The notes under the pieces are model-generated. The model saw only the letters and a program-made list of their open reading frames with translations. It ran no database searches and was not told the origin of the DNA. A program made the translations under genes and the position numbers. DNA of 64,000 nt. Source: Chitinophaga jiangningensis. Lineage in GTDB: Bacteria; Bacteroidota; Bacteroidia; Chitinophagales; Chitinophagaceae. This document shows, piece after piece, positions 1 to 9,194 of this stretch; the stretch's first letter is position 1; every line of letters begins with the position of its first letter. The DNA is taken from contig NZ_FRBL01000012.1 in assembly GCF_900142605.1 (NCBI RefSeq), positions 62,001 through 126,000 of the forward strand. Direction: 5' to 3'.

Positions 1-4
1 AAAA

Positions 5-1048
5 ATGAAATTAGCCATACATCATACACCGGGATCTTTCAGCGACAGATGGATCGATTACTGTCGCAATAACGCGATACCATATACGCTGGTAGACTGC
101 TACCGCAACGATATCATGGAACAGCTGAAAGATTGTGATGCCCTGATGTGGCATTGGCATCACGGCGACTATAAAGCAGTGCGCTTTGCGCGACAACTTA
201 CCTATTCGCTGGAAGCCGCCGGCAAACTGGTGTTTCCGGATAGTAAAACCGTTTGGCACTTCGACGATAAAGTAGGTCAGAAATATTTGGCGGAAGCCTT
301 AAATGCCCCTATGGTTCCTTCTTTTGTTTTTTATGACAAAACACAGGCACTCGATTGGATCAATACCACCACCTTCCCCAAGGTGTTTAAACTCAGGGGC
401 GGCGCAGGTGCTTCAAACGTGCGCCTGGTAAAGGATGCAGCCGCCGCCAGGAAACTGGCAGGTAAGGCTTTTGGCCGGGGATTTGCAGCCCGTGACCGTT
501 TTAACCGCTTCATTGATGCGGTGTGGCGGCTAAAGCGTGATAAAAACGGTGCTGCTTTTCTCGGTCTGTTCCGTGGCATCGGCAGAATCTTTATTCCTAC
601 CATGTATGAAAAAATGCATGGCCGCGAAAAAGGATATCTCTACTTCCAGGAATTTATGCCGGAAAATAATTTTGATACCCGCATTATCGCCATCAACGGA
701 AAAGCCTTTGCTATCAGGCGTTACAACCGCGAAGGTGATTTTCGCGCCTCCGGCTCCGGTTTGATCGGTTACGAACGCAAACTCTTTGATGAAAGGTGTG
801 TGCGTATCACCCTCGACCTCGCTGAAAAAATGCAGGCACAAAGCCTGGCACTTGATTTTATTTACGATCCGCAGCAACAGCCGCTGATCGTGGAAATGAG
901 CTATGGCTTTGCCACGCCCGTGTACGATAAATGCACCGGTTACTGGGATATGGACCTGAATTGGCACGAAGGGCCTTTTGTGCCGCAACATTTTATGGTT
1001 GATGCTATGCTCGGCCAGATTGCCAAACAAAAACCTGCGTACACATGA
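5..1048 (+). CDS. ATP-grasp domain protein of a polysaccharide locus
   Basis: 347 aa. The fold is read from a glycine-rich nucleotide-binding stretch KLRGGAGASNV (129-139), QEFMPENNFDTRI (215-227) and the metal-binding end ALDFIYD (282-288) with VEMSYGF (296-302). ATP-grasp enzymes join a carboxylate to an amine through an acyl-phosphate. In surface-glycan loci, TupA-like members are thought to attach amino acids or peptides to sugars, so amino-acylation of the glycan is an inference here. There is no signal peptide or membrane segment, so it should be cytosolic. Only four bases precede the ATG, but the N-terminus looks complete. Its last codons overlap the next ATG (ATGA), implying translational coupling. 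The substrate is unknown. Confidence 0.75.
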   Translation: MKLAIHHTPGSFSDRWIDYCRNNAIPYTLVDCYRNDIMEQLKDCDALMWHWHHGDYKAVRFARQLTYSLEAAGKLVFPDSKTVWHFDDKVGQKYLAEALNAPMVPSFVFYDKTQALDWINTTTFPKVFKLRGGAGASNVRLVKDAAAARKLAGKAFGRGFAARDRFNRFIDAVWRLKRDKNGAAFLGLFRGIGRIFIPTMYEKMHGREKGYLYFQEFMPENNFDTRIIAINGKAFAIRRYNREGDFRASGSGLIGYERKLFDERCVRITLDLAEKMQAQSLALDFIYDPQQQPLIVEMSYGFATPVYDKCTGYWDMDLNWHEGPFVPQHFMVDAMLGQIAKQKPAYT

Positions 1049-2256
1049 AGCCACTGCCGGTAAAAATATTGGTAACCATGTTCATCATGAGCCTGCTGTT
1101 CCTCAACAAGGAATGGCTGGTGATCTATGGATGGGGAATTACCATTCTCATGTATTTCGCTTTCTTCCTAGACCTCCATAGTGTGAGGACCTTTAATTTC
1201 AGTGCCAATGTGCATGGCTACAGGATATTCCTGCTGGCCATGCTGGCATTGCTTTCTACCATATGGTCCCCCGATCCGGATGCCACGTTGCAGCACTCGC
1301 TCGTTATGCTCATCCTGGTCGCTAATAGTTTTGTACTCTATTATTTTATGGTGAGATATAACCTGTATTCCACCATGACTACCCTGGTACTGATTTATTC
1401 GTTCGTCAACTACTCCCTTGCGCTGGGTATCCCGGTATTTGCCTTCCTGGAAAATCACGACGAGGAAATGATGCGCTTCATAGGTACGGAGCTTAATCCA
1501 AACTACCTGTCCATCATGCTGATGTTTTCTATCTTCCTGAGTCTGCTGGCATTTCATCGCCATGAGCTGAAATCCAATGCAGCCAAGGGAATACATGTTG
1601 TCAACATCCTGCTGGCTTTGTATACCATCTTCCTCACCGCCTCCCGTAAAGGTATTGGCTTCAGTCTGCTGCTGATATTTTTCTACCTCATGATCAATAT
1701 CCGCAGTCTGCTCGGCTCCTTTAAAACCATCGCCTTTGCAGCCATCGCGGTAGTAGTCGCCTCCTTCTTCCTGAAAGGGGATTTTATCAGTGAGAATTTA
1801 GCGCCGGCTTTTGATCGTATCGGCCGTTTGTTTTTAACGATTGGCGGTCGAGATAGTGAAGGTAGTACGGAGGACAGGGTGCGTTTCATCCGCGAAGGAT
1901 GGGAACAGTTCACCGCCAGCCCAATCGTTGGCTACGGTGCGGCCAGCTTCAAATATTACTATCATTTTTACGCACATAACAATTACATAGAACTGCTTTT
2001 TGGGGTAGGCTTCCTCGGGCCCGTTATCTATTACAGCATTCACTTCTCCATTTTACACAAGCTCTGGAAACACCGCACCGGACTGTTTCTGGCAGCATTT
2101 GTGATGGTATTGATGCTGATGGATGTAGGGCTGGTAGCCTATTATGATAAACGAATTATGCTGATGTTGCTGGTGATCATTATCACCGCTGAGAAGGAAA
2201 TACAGGAGAAAGATCTCATGGTAAGCCTGCAGCGTTTTCCACTGAGCCTTAACTAA
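1045..2256 (+). CDS. O-antigen ligase/polymerase (Wzy-like) membrane protein
   Basis: 403 aa with about ten hydrophobic helices. The Wzy_C signature is visible: TASRKG (198-203), then a periplasmic loop with VGYGAASF (295-302) and AHNNYIELLFGVGFLG (310-325). Members use undecaprenyl-PP-linked glycans at the periplasmic face of the inner membrane, either polymerising repeat units or ligating them to an acceptor; sequence alone does not separate the two. In an exopolysaccharide locus polymerase is the more likely role. It starts inside the stop region of the ATP-grasp gene and is followed closely by a glycosyltransferase, so it sits within one operon. Confidence 0.82.
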   Translation: MKPLPVKILVTMFIMSLLFLNKEWLVIYGWGITILMYFAFFLDLHSVRTFNFSANVHGYRIFLLAMLALLSTIWSPDPDATLQHSLVMLILVANSFVLYYFMVRYNLYSTMTTLVLIYSFVNYSLALGIPVFAFLENHDEEMMRFIGTELNPNYLSIMLMFSIFLSLLAFHRHELKSNAAKGIHVVNILLALYTIFLTASRKGIGFSLLLIFFYLMINIRSLLGSFKTIAFAAIAVVVASFFLKGDFISENLAPAFDRIGRLFLTIGGRDSEGSTEDRVRFIREGWEQFTASPIVGYGAASFKYYYHFYAHNNYIELLFGVGFLGPVIYYSIHFSILHKLWKHRTGLFLAAFVMVLMLMDVGLVAYYDKRIMLMLLVIIITAEKEIQEKDLMVSLQRFPLSLN

Positions 2257-2274
2257 GCGTTAAACCTCTTGTTG

Positions 2275-3339
2275 ATGAAAAAGAAAATAGTATTCATATT
2301 ACCCAGTTTAAAAGGCGGCGGCGCCGAGAAAGTAGTGATGAACATCATCAACTCTCTCGATGCTACCAAACTGGATATATACCTGGTGGTGATTTGCCCG
2401 GCGTATGATTATATAGACCTGATTACACAACAGGTGAAACTGATCAAGCTGGAGAAACCCAATGCCAGCGCGGGAACACGCGACTTATATAAAGTGCTGA
2501 AAGAACTGAAGCCGGATGTAGTATTCACCACGCTCAATCATATCAGCATCATTACCATCCTTATGCGGAAGTTGACAGGTGGTAAATATGTAAATGTAGT
2601 ACGACTCCCCACTTTGCCGAGCAACCGGTTGGGCGCCGGCTTCAAAGGCAAGCTGGAGCGATTCCTCAACAGCCGCGTGCTCCGCCACGCGCACCACGTG
2701 ATCGCCCAAACGGCGCAGATGAAAGAGGAGGCAGAAACATTTTACCGCATACCGGCGAAAAAAGTAAGGCATATCCCCAACATGGTTAATACCAAACAGG
2801 TAGAAACATTGGGGAGAGAGCTGATTAACGTTTTCGACAACACGCGATTCAATATTGTAGCGGCTGGCTCGCTGTACTCCGCCAAAGGATTTGATGTGCT
2901 GATTAAAGCCATGCCGGCCGTATTGGAAGCCATTCCAAATGCACGCCTGCATATCTTAGGCAGGGAGAACACAGAACCCGGCTACGGTAACATGCTGCGT
3001 AAGCTCGTGGCAGATAACCAGCTGCAGGACCAGGTGTTATTCCATGGCTTCAAATCCAATCCATATCCTTATTTCCGGGAGGCCGACTTATTTGTGCTCT
3101 CTTCCCGCAAAGAAGGATTTCCAAATGTAGTGCTGGAAGCACTGCTGCTGGGCACGCCGGTGGTAGCCACCAACTGCGTGGATTTCAAAGGAATTATTGA
3201 ACCCGGCATCAACGGGTTTACCGTACCGGTAGCGGATGAAAAAGCGCTGGCAACAGCCATCATCAACGCCCGGCATATGGCCGCTCCTAAACTGGCGGTC
3301 AATAATTTTGACTATTCATCATTTTTTATGTCCGTTTAA
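2275..3339 (+). CDS. GT4 glycosyltransferase
   Basis: 354 aa GT-B fold enzyme. The N-terminal half opens with the LPSLKGGGAEKVVMN motif common in GT4 proteins. The C-terminal half carries the nucleotide-sugar E-x7-E motif: E280 in EGFPNVVLE and E288. It would transfer an activated sugar to the lipid-linked repeat unit on the cytoplasmic face. I chose the ATG at 2275 over two TTG codons just upstream (2269, 2272), because MKKKIVFILPS is a normal first beta-strand. Donor and acceptor cannot be read from sequence. It lies 18 bases after the polymerase and 4 bases before the next glycosyltransferase. Confidence 0.85.
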   Translation: MKKKIVFILPSLKGGGAEKVVMNIINSLDATKLDIYLVVICPAYDYIDLITQQVKLIKLEKPNASAGTRDLYKVLKELKPDVVFTTLNHISIITILMRKLTGGKYVNVVRLPTLPSNRLGAGFKGKLERFLNSRVLRHAHHVIAQTAQMKEEAETFYRIPAKKVRHIPNMVNTKQVETLGRELINVFDNTRFNIVAAGSLYSAKGFDVLIKAMPAVLEAIPNARLHILGRENTEPGYGNMLRKLVADNQLQDQVLFHGFKSNPYPYFREADLFVLSSRKEGFPNVVLEALLLGTPVVATNCVDFKGIIEPGINGFTVPVADEKALATAIINARHMAAPKLAVNNFDYSSFFMSV

Positions 3340-3343
3340 GCAG

Positions 3344-4438
3344 ATGAACAACCGTAAAATTTTATTCGTGATTACAAGCCTTGGATTTGGTGGGGCAGAA
3401 AGTCAGCTGCTGGGAATTATTCCTGCACTGGCCGACAGAGGCTATGAAATCTCCCTGCTTACCATCAAAACCGATCTGGGCCTGCTGGGCAGGTTGGATA
3501 AACGTGTGCGTCACTACGACCTGGGTCTCAACGGGGCAAAGTCCATCGTGTCCGCCTTCCGTAAACTTTCACAGGTAATCAAAAAAGAGAAACCGGATAT
3601 TATCCATACGCACCTGTATCACGCAAACCTGATCGGGCGCTTTGTAAAAATGCGTTACCCGGCTATCCGCGTTATCAATACCTCGCACAGCAACTATGAT
3701 GCGCGTAAACGTGTGATCAGTCCTTACCTGTTTTATAAACTCACTTCCCGCTGGGTGGATTATCATACAGCCGTGTCCGTGCCCGCACTGGAATTGCTGC
3801 ATGAAAAAGGCAGTATTGATGCGCAGCGCTCGTCGGTGATTTACAACGCCATCGACGTGGACCGCTTTGCCATGCCGGCGGAAAAGCCTGTTCATCCGGT
3901 GTTTCGCTGGATTGCAATTGGTCGCTTAATAGAAGTAAAGGATTACCGCAACCTGTTTGATGCCCTTCAGTTGCTCCTGCGCTCAGGCATGCAGTTTACA
4001 GTTGATATTGCGGGAGATGGGGATTTGAAGCATGACTTAAAGGCACAGGTAGAACTGGCAGGCCTCAATCGCCACGTGCGCTTTTTAGGGTTGGTAAAGA
4101 ATATTTCACAGCTGCTGCCCGACTACGACGGCTACGTGATTTCTTCCCGCAGCGAAGGTATGCCGATGGCGCTACTGGAAGCCATGTCCGCCGGCCTGCC
4201 GGTAACCGGTACCGATGTTGGTGGTATCCGTAGCATCCTCGAAGGCGCCGGTGGGGGAGTAGTAGTAACGCCGCGCGATCCGGTAGCATTGGGCGCCGGC
4301 ATGACGCAGCTTATGAAAATGGATCATGCCACCAGAACCGAATGGGGCAGGAAAAATGCCGCATTTGTAAAAAATAATTTCGAAAAGTCTATGATCCTCA
4401 ATACCTGGGAAGCGATATACGAAAACACTAAAGCTTAG
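3344..4438 (+). CDS. GT4 glycosyltransferase
   Basis: 364 aa. N-terminal FVITSLGFGGAESQLL is a typical GT4 first Rossmann strand with acceptor-site glycines. HTSHSNYD-like central residues and RSEGMPMALLE (E271 and E279 of the E-x7-E motif) place the donor site. The open frame extends 36 codons upstream into the preceding gene from an ATG at 3236, but that extension is a frame-shifted reading of the neighbour. The ATG at 3344 follows the previous stop by four bases and begins right at the domain. It probably adds one residue of the repeat unit. Linkage is unknown. Confidence 0.85.
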   Translation: MNNRKILFVITSLGFGGAESQLLGIIPALADRGYEISLLTIKTDLGLLGRLDKRVRHYDLGLNGAKSIVSAFRKLSQVIKKEKPDIIHTHLYHANLIGRFVKMRYPAIRVINTSHSNYDARKRVISPYLFYKLTSRWVDYHTAVSVPALELLHEKGSIDAQRSSVIYNAIDVDRFAMPAEKPVHPVFRWIAIGRLIEVKDYRNLFDALQLLLRSGMQFTVDIAGDGDLKHDLKAQVELAGLNRHVRFLGLVKNISQLLPDYDGYVISSRSEGMPMALLEAMSAGLPVTGTDVGGIRSILEGAGGGVVVTPRDPVALGAGMTQLMKMDHATRTEWGRKNAAFVKNNFEKSMILNTWEAIYENTKA

Positions 4439-4441
4439 TTT

Positions 4442-5581
4442 ATGCGTAGACGTTGTTTTGCATTTGCCGCCACACTGGCCCTCTGGATGGGCTGTTATGC
4501 ACAGGACATATTCCAGTACAAGCCTTTACCTGGTACCTACAGCAACCTGTCGGCCGCGGGCCGGTACAGAACGGAAGCGGCATCCCTGACCGGTGGCGCC
4601 TACGATCTCACAAAAGCATTGCCTGCCGGCTATGTAAAAGATGGTTCGGTGGATTATACCACGGCCCTGCAAAACGCCCTCAACACCAACAAAGTGGTGA
4701 AGATGCCCAACTTCCCGGTACTGATCAATGATAACGGACTGCTGCTGAAAAGCAATTCCACCGTCATCTTTCAGCCCAATTCTTCACTGGTGCTACAATC
4801 CAGTAACAAAGGCAAGTACGCCATGCTCAAAATGCTGAATGTACAAAACGTAAAGCTCTACAACCCCGTACTCGTGGGGGATAAGGATCATCACAGCGGC
4901 AACGGTGGCGAGTGGGGCATGGGAATTGATGTTCGCTCCAGCGATAATATCAATATCTATCATCCACAGGTGAGTAAATGTTGGGGAGATGGTATTTACA
5001 TAGGGCAGGCCGATAAGTCCAAACCCAATACCAACGTAAATATATACTACGCTAACGTGGATAATAACCGGAGAAACGGAATCACCATCGGTTCGGTGAA
5101 AGGCCTGAAACTGATCAATCCAGTGGTGAGTAATACCTCCGGAACCTTGCCTATGGCTGGCATCGACATAGAGCCTAACAGCAGCGCCGAACAAATCGAT
5201 GATATCCTCATCGATAATCCCGTTACGTTCAATAATGCGAAGTACGGGCTTGTGGTAGGATTAGGCCGCTTACCAGGGCCTGACCAGAAACAGGTGAACA
5301 TCACCATCAATAAACACCTGGATGATGGCAGCGGTATCGCTTTCTGGATGGGTGGCATGGATGGTAAATATACGGCAGCTGATAAGCCACTGGCTGGTAA
5401 TATCCAGGTGATTGATCCGGTATGGAAAAATAACAGCAATGCCTTTAAAAGCTCACGCAATTACGAATTTGCACCGAAGTGTAAGTTTAAAAATATATCA
5501 ATTCAAAAACCTGGTAGTAACAACGAGGTGGATAAACTGAAAAAAGCACAGGCCAATAAGAAAAACCTGGAGATAGAATAA
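4442..5581 (+). CDS. Secreted right-handed beta-helix (pectate-lyase-like) protein
   Basis: 379 aa. A Sec signal peptide is followed by a signal peptidase site near CYA-QD (about residue 20). The body is rich in short parallel-beta coils with repeated N-I-x-I and hydrophobic-x-N patterns (for example VKLYNPVLVGD and INIYHPQVSKCWGDGIYIG), as in pectate-lyase/glycosyl hydrolase 28 type beta-helices. In exopolysaccharide loci such proteins usually act as lyases, epimerases or hydrolases trimming the polymer in the periplasm or outside. A catalytic residue set was not identified, so the enzyme class is open. It lies three bases after the preceding glycosyltransferase. Confidence 0.7.
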   Translation: MRRRCFAFAATLALWMGCYAQDIFQYKPLPGTYSNLSAAGRYRTEAASLTGGAYDLTKALPAGYVKDGSVDYTTALQNALNTNKVVKMPNFPVLINDNGLLLKSNSTVIFQPNSSLVLQSSNKGKYAMLKMLNVQNVKLYNPVLVGDKDHHSGNGGEWGMGIDVRSSDNINIYHPQVSKCWGDGIYIGQADKSKPNTNVNIYYANVDNNRRNGITIGSVKGLKLINPVVSNTSGTLPMAGIDIEPNSSAEQIDDILIDNPVTFNNAKYGLVVGLGRLPGPDQKQVNITINKHLDDGSGIAFWMGGMDGKYTAADKPLAGNIQVIDPVWKNNSNAFKSSRNYEFAPKCKFKNISIQKPGSNNEVDKLKKAQANKKNLEIE

Positions 5582-5611
5582 CTGAAAAACCGAAAAAATT
5601 AACCATATCAC

Positions 5612-6739
5612 ATGAAACTGTTTATCGTTGTAAACGTAGACTGGTTCTTCCTTTCGCATAGACTGCCCGTAGCATTGGCAGCAAAAGCCGCCGGCTACGA
5701 TGTGACCATCGTAACCGCTGATACCGGCCGTGCCGATGAAATCCGGAGTCATGGCCTCAAGGTCATTCACCTGCCTTTTAAACGCTCCGGTATGAATATG
5801 AAAGAAGAGCTGAACTGTATCCGCCTGCTGTACAACCTGTACAGGCAACATAAACCGGATGTGCTCCATCACGTTACTATCAAAGTGGCGCTGTATGGCA
5901 GCATTGCAGCACGACTCTCCAAAATGAAAGGCTCCGTAAATGCCATCAGCGGCCTGGGATACAACTTCACCGGCGGTAGAAAAGGCCTGGCTCAACGAGT
6001 ACTGCTCACCATGATGAAATTTGGTTTCCGCGGCGGTAACCGCCACTTCATATTCCAGAACGAGGATGATGTAAGTGTGTTCAAATCTTTGAAAATAGTG
6101 GATGACAGGGATGTCACCCTTATCAAGGGTTCCGGGGTGGACCTCAACGAATTCACTTTCGCCATAAAACCACCCACCGCAGAGCGGGTGAAAGTAGTAC
6201 TGCCTGCGCGTATGCTGCGTGATAAAGGCGTGATGGAGTTTATTGCCGCGGCAAGGCTGCTGAAAAAAGAACTGGCGCATTCCGCTCAGTTTATTCTCGC
6301 CGGAGATGTGGACCATGAGAACCTCGCTGCTATCAGCGCGGAGGAGCTGACCTCACTCACCGACGGAGAATATATTAAATGGATAGGCTACCAGAAAAAT
6401 GTGCGCCAGCTCCTCCAGGAGTCCGACCTGGTAGTACTGCCCAGCTACAGGGAAGGCCTGCCGAAGTCGCTCATTGAAGCCGCTGCCGTAGGGCGCCCCA
6501 TCATTACCACCGATGTTCCCGGTTGCCGCGAATGCGTAATACCTGACTACAACGGATTTCTTGTTCCCGCTAAAGATGCGGAAACACTGGCTGCCGCCAT
6601 GCGACGCCTCATATTATCTGATGAACTGCGTAAAGAAATGGGCGCCAATTCCAGGGAACTGGCAGAAAGAGAGTTTGGAGTGGATAAAGTGATTGAGAAG
6701 ACCCTTCATATTTACAGATCATTAGCAAAAGTATCGTAA
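5612..6739 (+). CDS. GT4 glycosyltransferase, PglA/CapM-like
   Basis: 375 aa. N-terminal VVNVDWFFLSHRLPVALAA and the HHVTIKVALYGS stretch resemble the PglA/WbpT-type GT4 group that often adds the second sugar onto an undecaprenyl-PP-linked first sugar. The donor-site motif is REGLPKSLIE, with E281 and E289. Its neighbours support that step: the initiating sugar-1-phosphate transferase and an epimerase follow directly. The stop TAA and the next ATG share one base (TAATG). Which hexosamine is transferred is not readable. Confidence 0.82.
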   Translation: MKLFIVVNVDWFFLSHRLPVALAAKAAGYDVTIVTADTGRADEIRSHGLKVIHLPFKRSGMNMKEELNCIRLLYNLYRQHKPDVLHHVTIKVALYGSIAARLSKMKGSVNAISGLGYNFTGGRKGLAQRVLLTMMKFGFRGGNRHFIFQNEDDVSVFKSLKIVDDRDVTLIKGSGVDLNEFTFAIKPPTAERVKVVLPARMLRDKGVMEFIAAARLLKKELAHSAQFILAGDVDHENLAAISAEELTSLTDGEYIKWIGYQKNVRQLLQESDLVVLPSYREGLPKSLIEAAAVGRPIITTDVPGCRECVIPDYNGFLVPAKDAETLAAAMRRLILSDELRKEMGANSRELAEREFGVDKVIEKTLHIYRSLAKVS

Positions 6740-7680
6740 TGAATATTTTAATGAGCGGATACCGCGGTTTTGTAGGTACTAACCTGATGGCCTACACGAA
6801 AGACAGGTGGACGGTAACCGGACTAACCAGGCATAAATCTGCTAACGATATATGCCCCCAAACCATTACCTGGGATGAGCTGAACCAGTCGCCGCTGCCC
6901 GATGTGGCCGCGGTGGTACACCTGGCGGGGAAGGCCCATGATATGAAGAACGTAAGTTCTCCAAAAGATTATTTTGAGGCCAATACCTACCTTACCCAGC
7001 AGCTGTTTGATCGCTTCCTGAAAAGTGATGCCCGCTTCTTCATTTATTGCAGCAGCGTAAAAGCCGCGGCAGATAAAGTGAATGGCGTGCTCACCGAAGA
7101 AGAGCCGCCCATGCCGCAAACCGCCTACGGTAAATCCAAACAGATGGCAGAGGCCTACCTGCTGCAGCAACTGCTGCCGCCGGATAAGCACCTTTATATT
7201 CTGCGCCCCTGCATGATTCATGGTCCGGGCAATAAAGGGAATCTCAATCTGCTGTATGGATTCGTACAAAAAGGTATTCCGTATCCATTAACCGCTTTCG
7301 ACAATAAACGTTCGTTTCTTTCCGTAGAAAATCTCTGCTACGTTATCGATGCACTGCTGGCCGCCGATGGTCGTATCCCTTCCGGTGTTTATAATCTTGC
7401 CGACGATGAATCACTATCTACCAACGACCTGGTGCAGATTATGGAGCAGGTAACGGGAAAGAATATACGAAAGCTGCATATCAATCCGTCGTTTATCAAA
7501 AGCATGGCCAGGGTAGGGGACTTTATCCGGTTTCCGCTCAATACCGACCGCCTGCAGAAGCTGACGGATTCATATGAAGTATCCAATGCAAAAATCAAAA
7601 AGGTGCTGGGGCTGGACAAACTCCCACTGGATGCAAGGTCCGGCCTGACAGCCACAATCCGAAGTTTTCAATCCTCCTGA
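6739..7680 (+). CDS. NAD-dependent epimerase/dehydratase (extended SDR)
   Basis: 313 aa. The Rossmann glycine motif is SGYRGFVGTN (6-15); the catalytic YxxxK pair is Y130 and K134 (YGKSK), with serines at 105-106 (YCSSVKAA). The C-terminal part includes GVYNLADDESLSTNDLV, typical of sugar-nucleotide SDRs. It resembles WbpV/WbgZ-type UDP-GlcNAc 4-epimerase relatives paired with a WecA-like transferase, which fits the gene directly downstream. The likely role is making the nucleotide sugar used to start or extend the repeat unit. Exact substrate is inferred only from context. Confidence 0.8.
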   Translation: MNILMSGYRGFVGTNLMAYTKDRWTVTGLTRHKSANDICPQTITWDELNQSPLPDVAAVVHLAGKAHDMKNVSSPKDYFEANTYLTQQLFDRFLKSDARFFIYCSSVKAAADKVNGVLTEEEPPMPQTAYGKSKQMAEAYLLQQLLPPDKHLYILRPCMIHGPGNKGNLNLLYGFVQKGIPYPLTAFDNKRSFLSVENLCYVIDALLAADGRIPSGVYNLADDESLSTNDLVQIMEQVTGKNIRKLHINPSFIKSMARVGDFIRFPLNTDRLQKLTDSYEVSNAKIKKVLGLDKLPLDARSGLTATIRSFQSS

Positions 7681-7681
7681 T

Positions 7682-8635
7682 ATGACCTATCTTATCATTA
7701 TCGCTATTTTACTGGTGGCCATGCTGGGCTATTTCAAGCTGGCCGACCGGCTCAATATCATTGATAAACCCAATCAGCGCAGCTCGCATACAGAAGTAAC
7801 GATCCGCGGTGGGGGCGTTGTATTTCCGCTGGCAGCCATCGCTTACGCACTGTTTTTCCACGGCGTATCCTGGTATACCATCGGAGGCCTTGTGCTTATC
7901 AGTGCCGTTAGTTTTGCCGATGATGTGAGTAGCCTGAGCAGCAGGGTACGCCTGCTGGTACAGCTGATCTCCGTTGCATTAATCCTTTACGGTATGGGTG
8001 CCTTCGGGGCATGGCCTGCCTGGCTGATAGCCGTGAGCGTAGTGCTGATCATCGGGGTGATCAACGCTTATAATTTCATGGACGGCATCAACGGTATTAC
8101 GGGGTTATACAGCCTGGTGGCTTTTCTTTGCCTCTGGTACATTAACACCTACGTACATACGTTTACGGACAGTGCCTTTATCATCTGCCCGATACTGGCC
8201 TGCCTGGTGTTCCTGTATTTTAATTTCCGCACCAAAGCCCGCTGTTTTGCAGGGGATGTGGGCAGTGTATCGCTGGGATGCTGGCTGGCATTGCTGATCA
8301 TTTCGCTGATCTGGGAAAGCGGAGAAATAAAGTATGTACTGGTGTTGGCTGTGTATGGTTGCGATACCGTGCTCACCATAATCCACCGGCTGCTGCTGAA
8401 GCAAAATATTTTCGAAGCACATCGCCTCCATTTTTACCAGATTCTGGCAAACGACCAGCGGGTGCCGCACCTGATTGTGAGCGCCGGTTATGCCATGTTG
8501 CAACTGGCCATTGATGTGATGTTACTGAATACCCATTGGGATTTCATCACCACCTTACTCGTTGCCTGCCTGCCGCTGGCAGGAATTTATGTGGCCATGA
8601 AAAATAAATTGATGACAAAATCCGTTGCTGTATGA
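7682..8635 (+). CDS. WecA/WbpL-type undecaprenyl-phosphate sugar-1-phosphate transferase
   Basis: 317 aa with about ten membrane helices. PNPT-superfamily landmarks are present: the early KPNQRSSHT segment (29-37), the Asp pair D80-D81 in FADDVSS, NAYNFMDGINGITG (128-141), GDVGS (191-195) and the cytosolic HRLHFYQ loop (247-253). The enzyme loads a sugar-1-phosphate from a UDP-sugar onto undecaprenyl phosphate and so starts the glycan unit. This locus therefore uses a polytopic PNPT initiator; no WcaJ/PglC-type initiator is seen in it. The end overlaps the next gene's ATG by four bases. Confidence 0.85.
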   Translation: MTYLIIIAILLVAMLGYFKLADRLNIIDKPNQRSSHTEVTIRGGGVVFPLAAIAYALFFHGVSWYTIGGLVLISAVSFADDVSSLSSRVRLLVQLISVALILYGMGAFGAWPAWLIAVSVVLIIGVINAYNFMDGINGITGLYSLVAFLCLWYINTYVHTFTDSAFIICPILACLVFLYFNFRTKARCFAGDVGSVSLGCWLALLIISLIWESGEIKYVLVLAVYGCDTVLTIIHRLLLKQNIFEAHRLHFYQILANDQRVPHLIVSAGYAMLQLAIDVMLLNTHWDFITTLLVACLPLAGIYVAMKNKLMTKSVAV

Positions 8636-9165
8636 AAAAAGGAGTAGTTATATATGGTGCTGGTGGACATGCACGTGTAGTGTCCGCTTTAGTCAGGGAT
8701 CATAACCATGAGGTACGTTGTTTTTTTGATGACCAGGAAACCACTGATACAGCTGTGATTCCTTACCGCGAGGATGCGTATCCGGAAGCTGCAATGATCA
8801 TAGCCATTGGTAACAACACGGTGCGCCAGCGACTGGCGGACACGGTGGCACATCCATTTGGTACCTTTGTCCACGCAGATGCCAGTGTAGACGCAAGCGT
8901 TAGTCCGGGTGCCGGCACCGTAGTGCTGGCAAGAGCAGTGGTACAGGCCAATGTACAGCTGGGTGCGCATGTGATCATCAATGCAGGTGCGGTAGTGGAT
9001 CATGATGCGGTGATAGAAGATTATGCACACATCGCTCCCAATGCCTATATAGGCGGCGGGGCACATATAGAAAAAGGGGTGGTGATTGGCGCCGGTGCGG
9101 TGGTAACACGCTTTGCACGCGTGAAAGCTAATACGGTGGTGCCGCCGCTAACGCTGGTGGTATAG
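8632..9165 (+). CDS. NeuD/PglD-family sugar O/N-acyltransferase
   Basis: 177 aa. The N-terminal Rossmann-like subdomain starts with VIYGAGGHARVV (6-17). It is followed by left-handed beta-helix hexapeptide repeats (about 85-170), with the likely catalytic base H124 in VVDHDAVIED. Family members acetylate amino- or acyl-sugars with acetyl-CoA. It is shorter than the usual roughly 200 residues, with a compressed N-terminal half. It ends in PPLTLVV rather than the G-x-PAK tail commonly seen. No PLP aminotransferase is visible next to it, so an amino-sugar substrate would have to be made elsewhere. Confidence 0.78.
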   Translation: MKKGVVIYGAGGHARVVSALVRDHNHEVRCFFDDQETTDTAVIPYREDAYPEAAMIIAIGNNTVRQRLADTVAHPFGTFVHADASVDASVSPGAGTVVLARAVVQANVQLGAHVIINAGAVVDHDAVIEDYAHIAPNAYIGGGAHIEKGVVIGAGAVVTRFARVKANTVVPPLTLVV

Positions 9166-9194
9166 CGCCCCTATTGTTAACGTATTAATTAAAC

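Noticed and set aside
3236..3343. N-terminal extension of the second GT4 gene into the preceding gene
   Set aside because: The extra 36 residues are an out-of-frame reading of the upstream glycosyltransferase, and the domain begins at the ATG at 3344.
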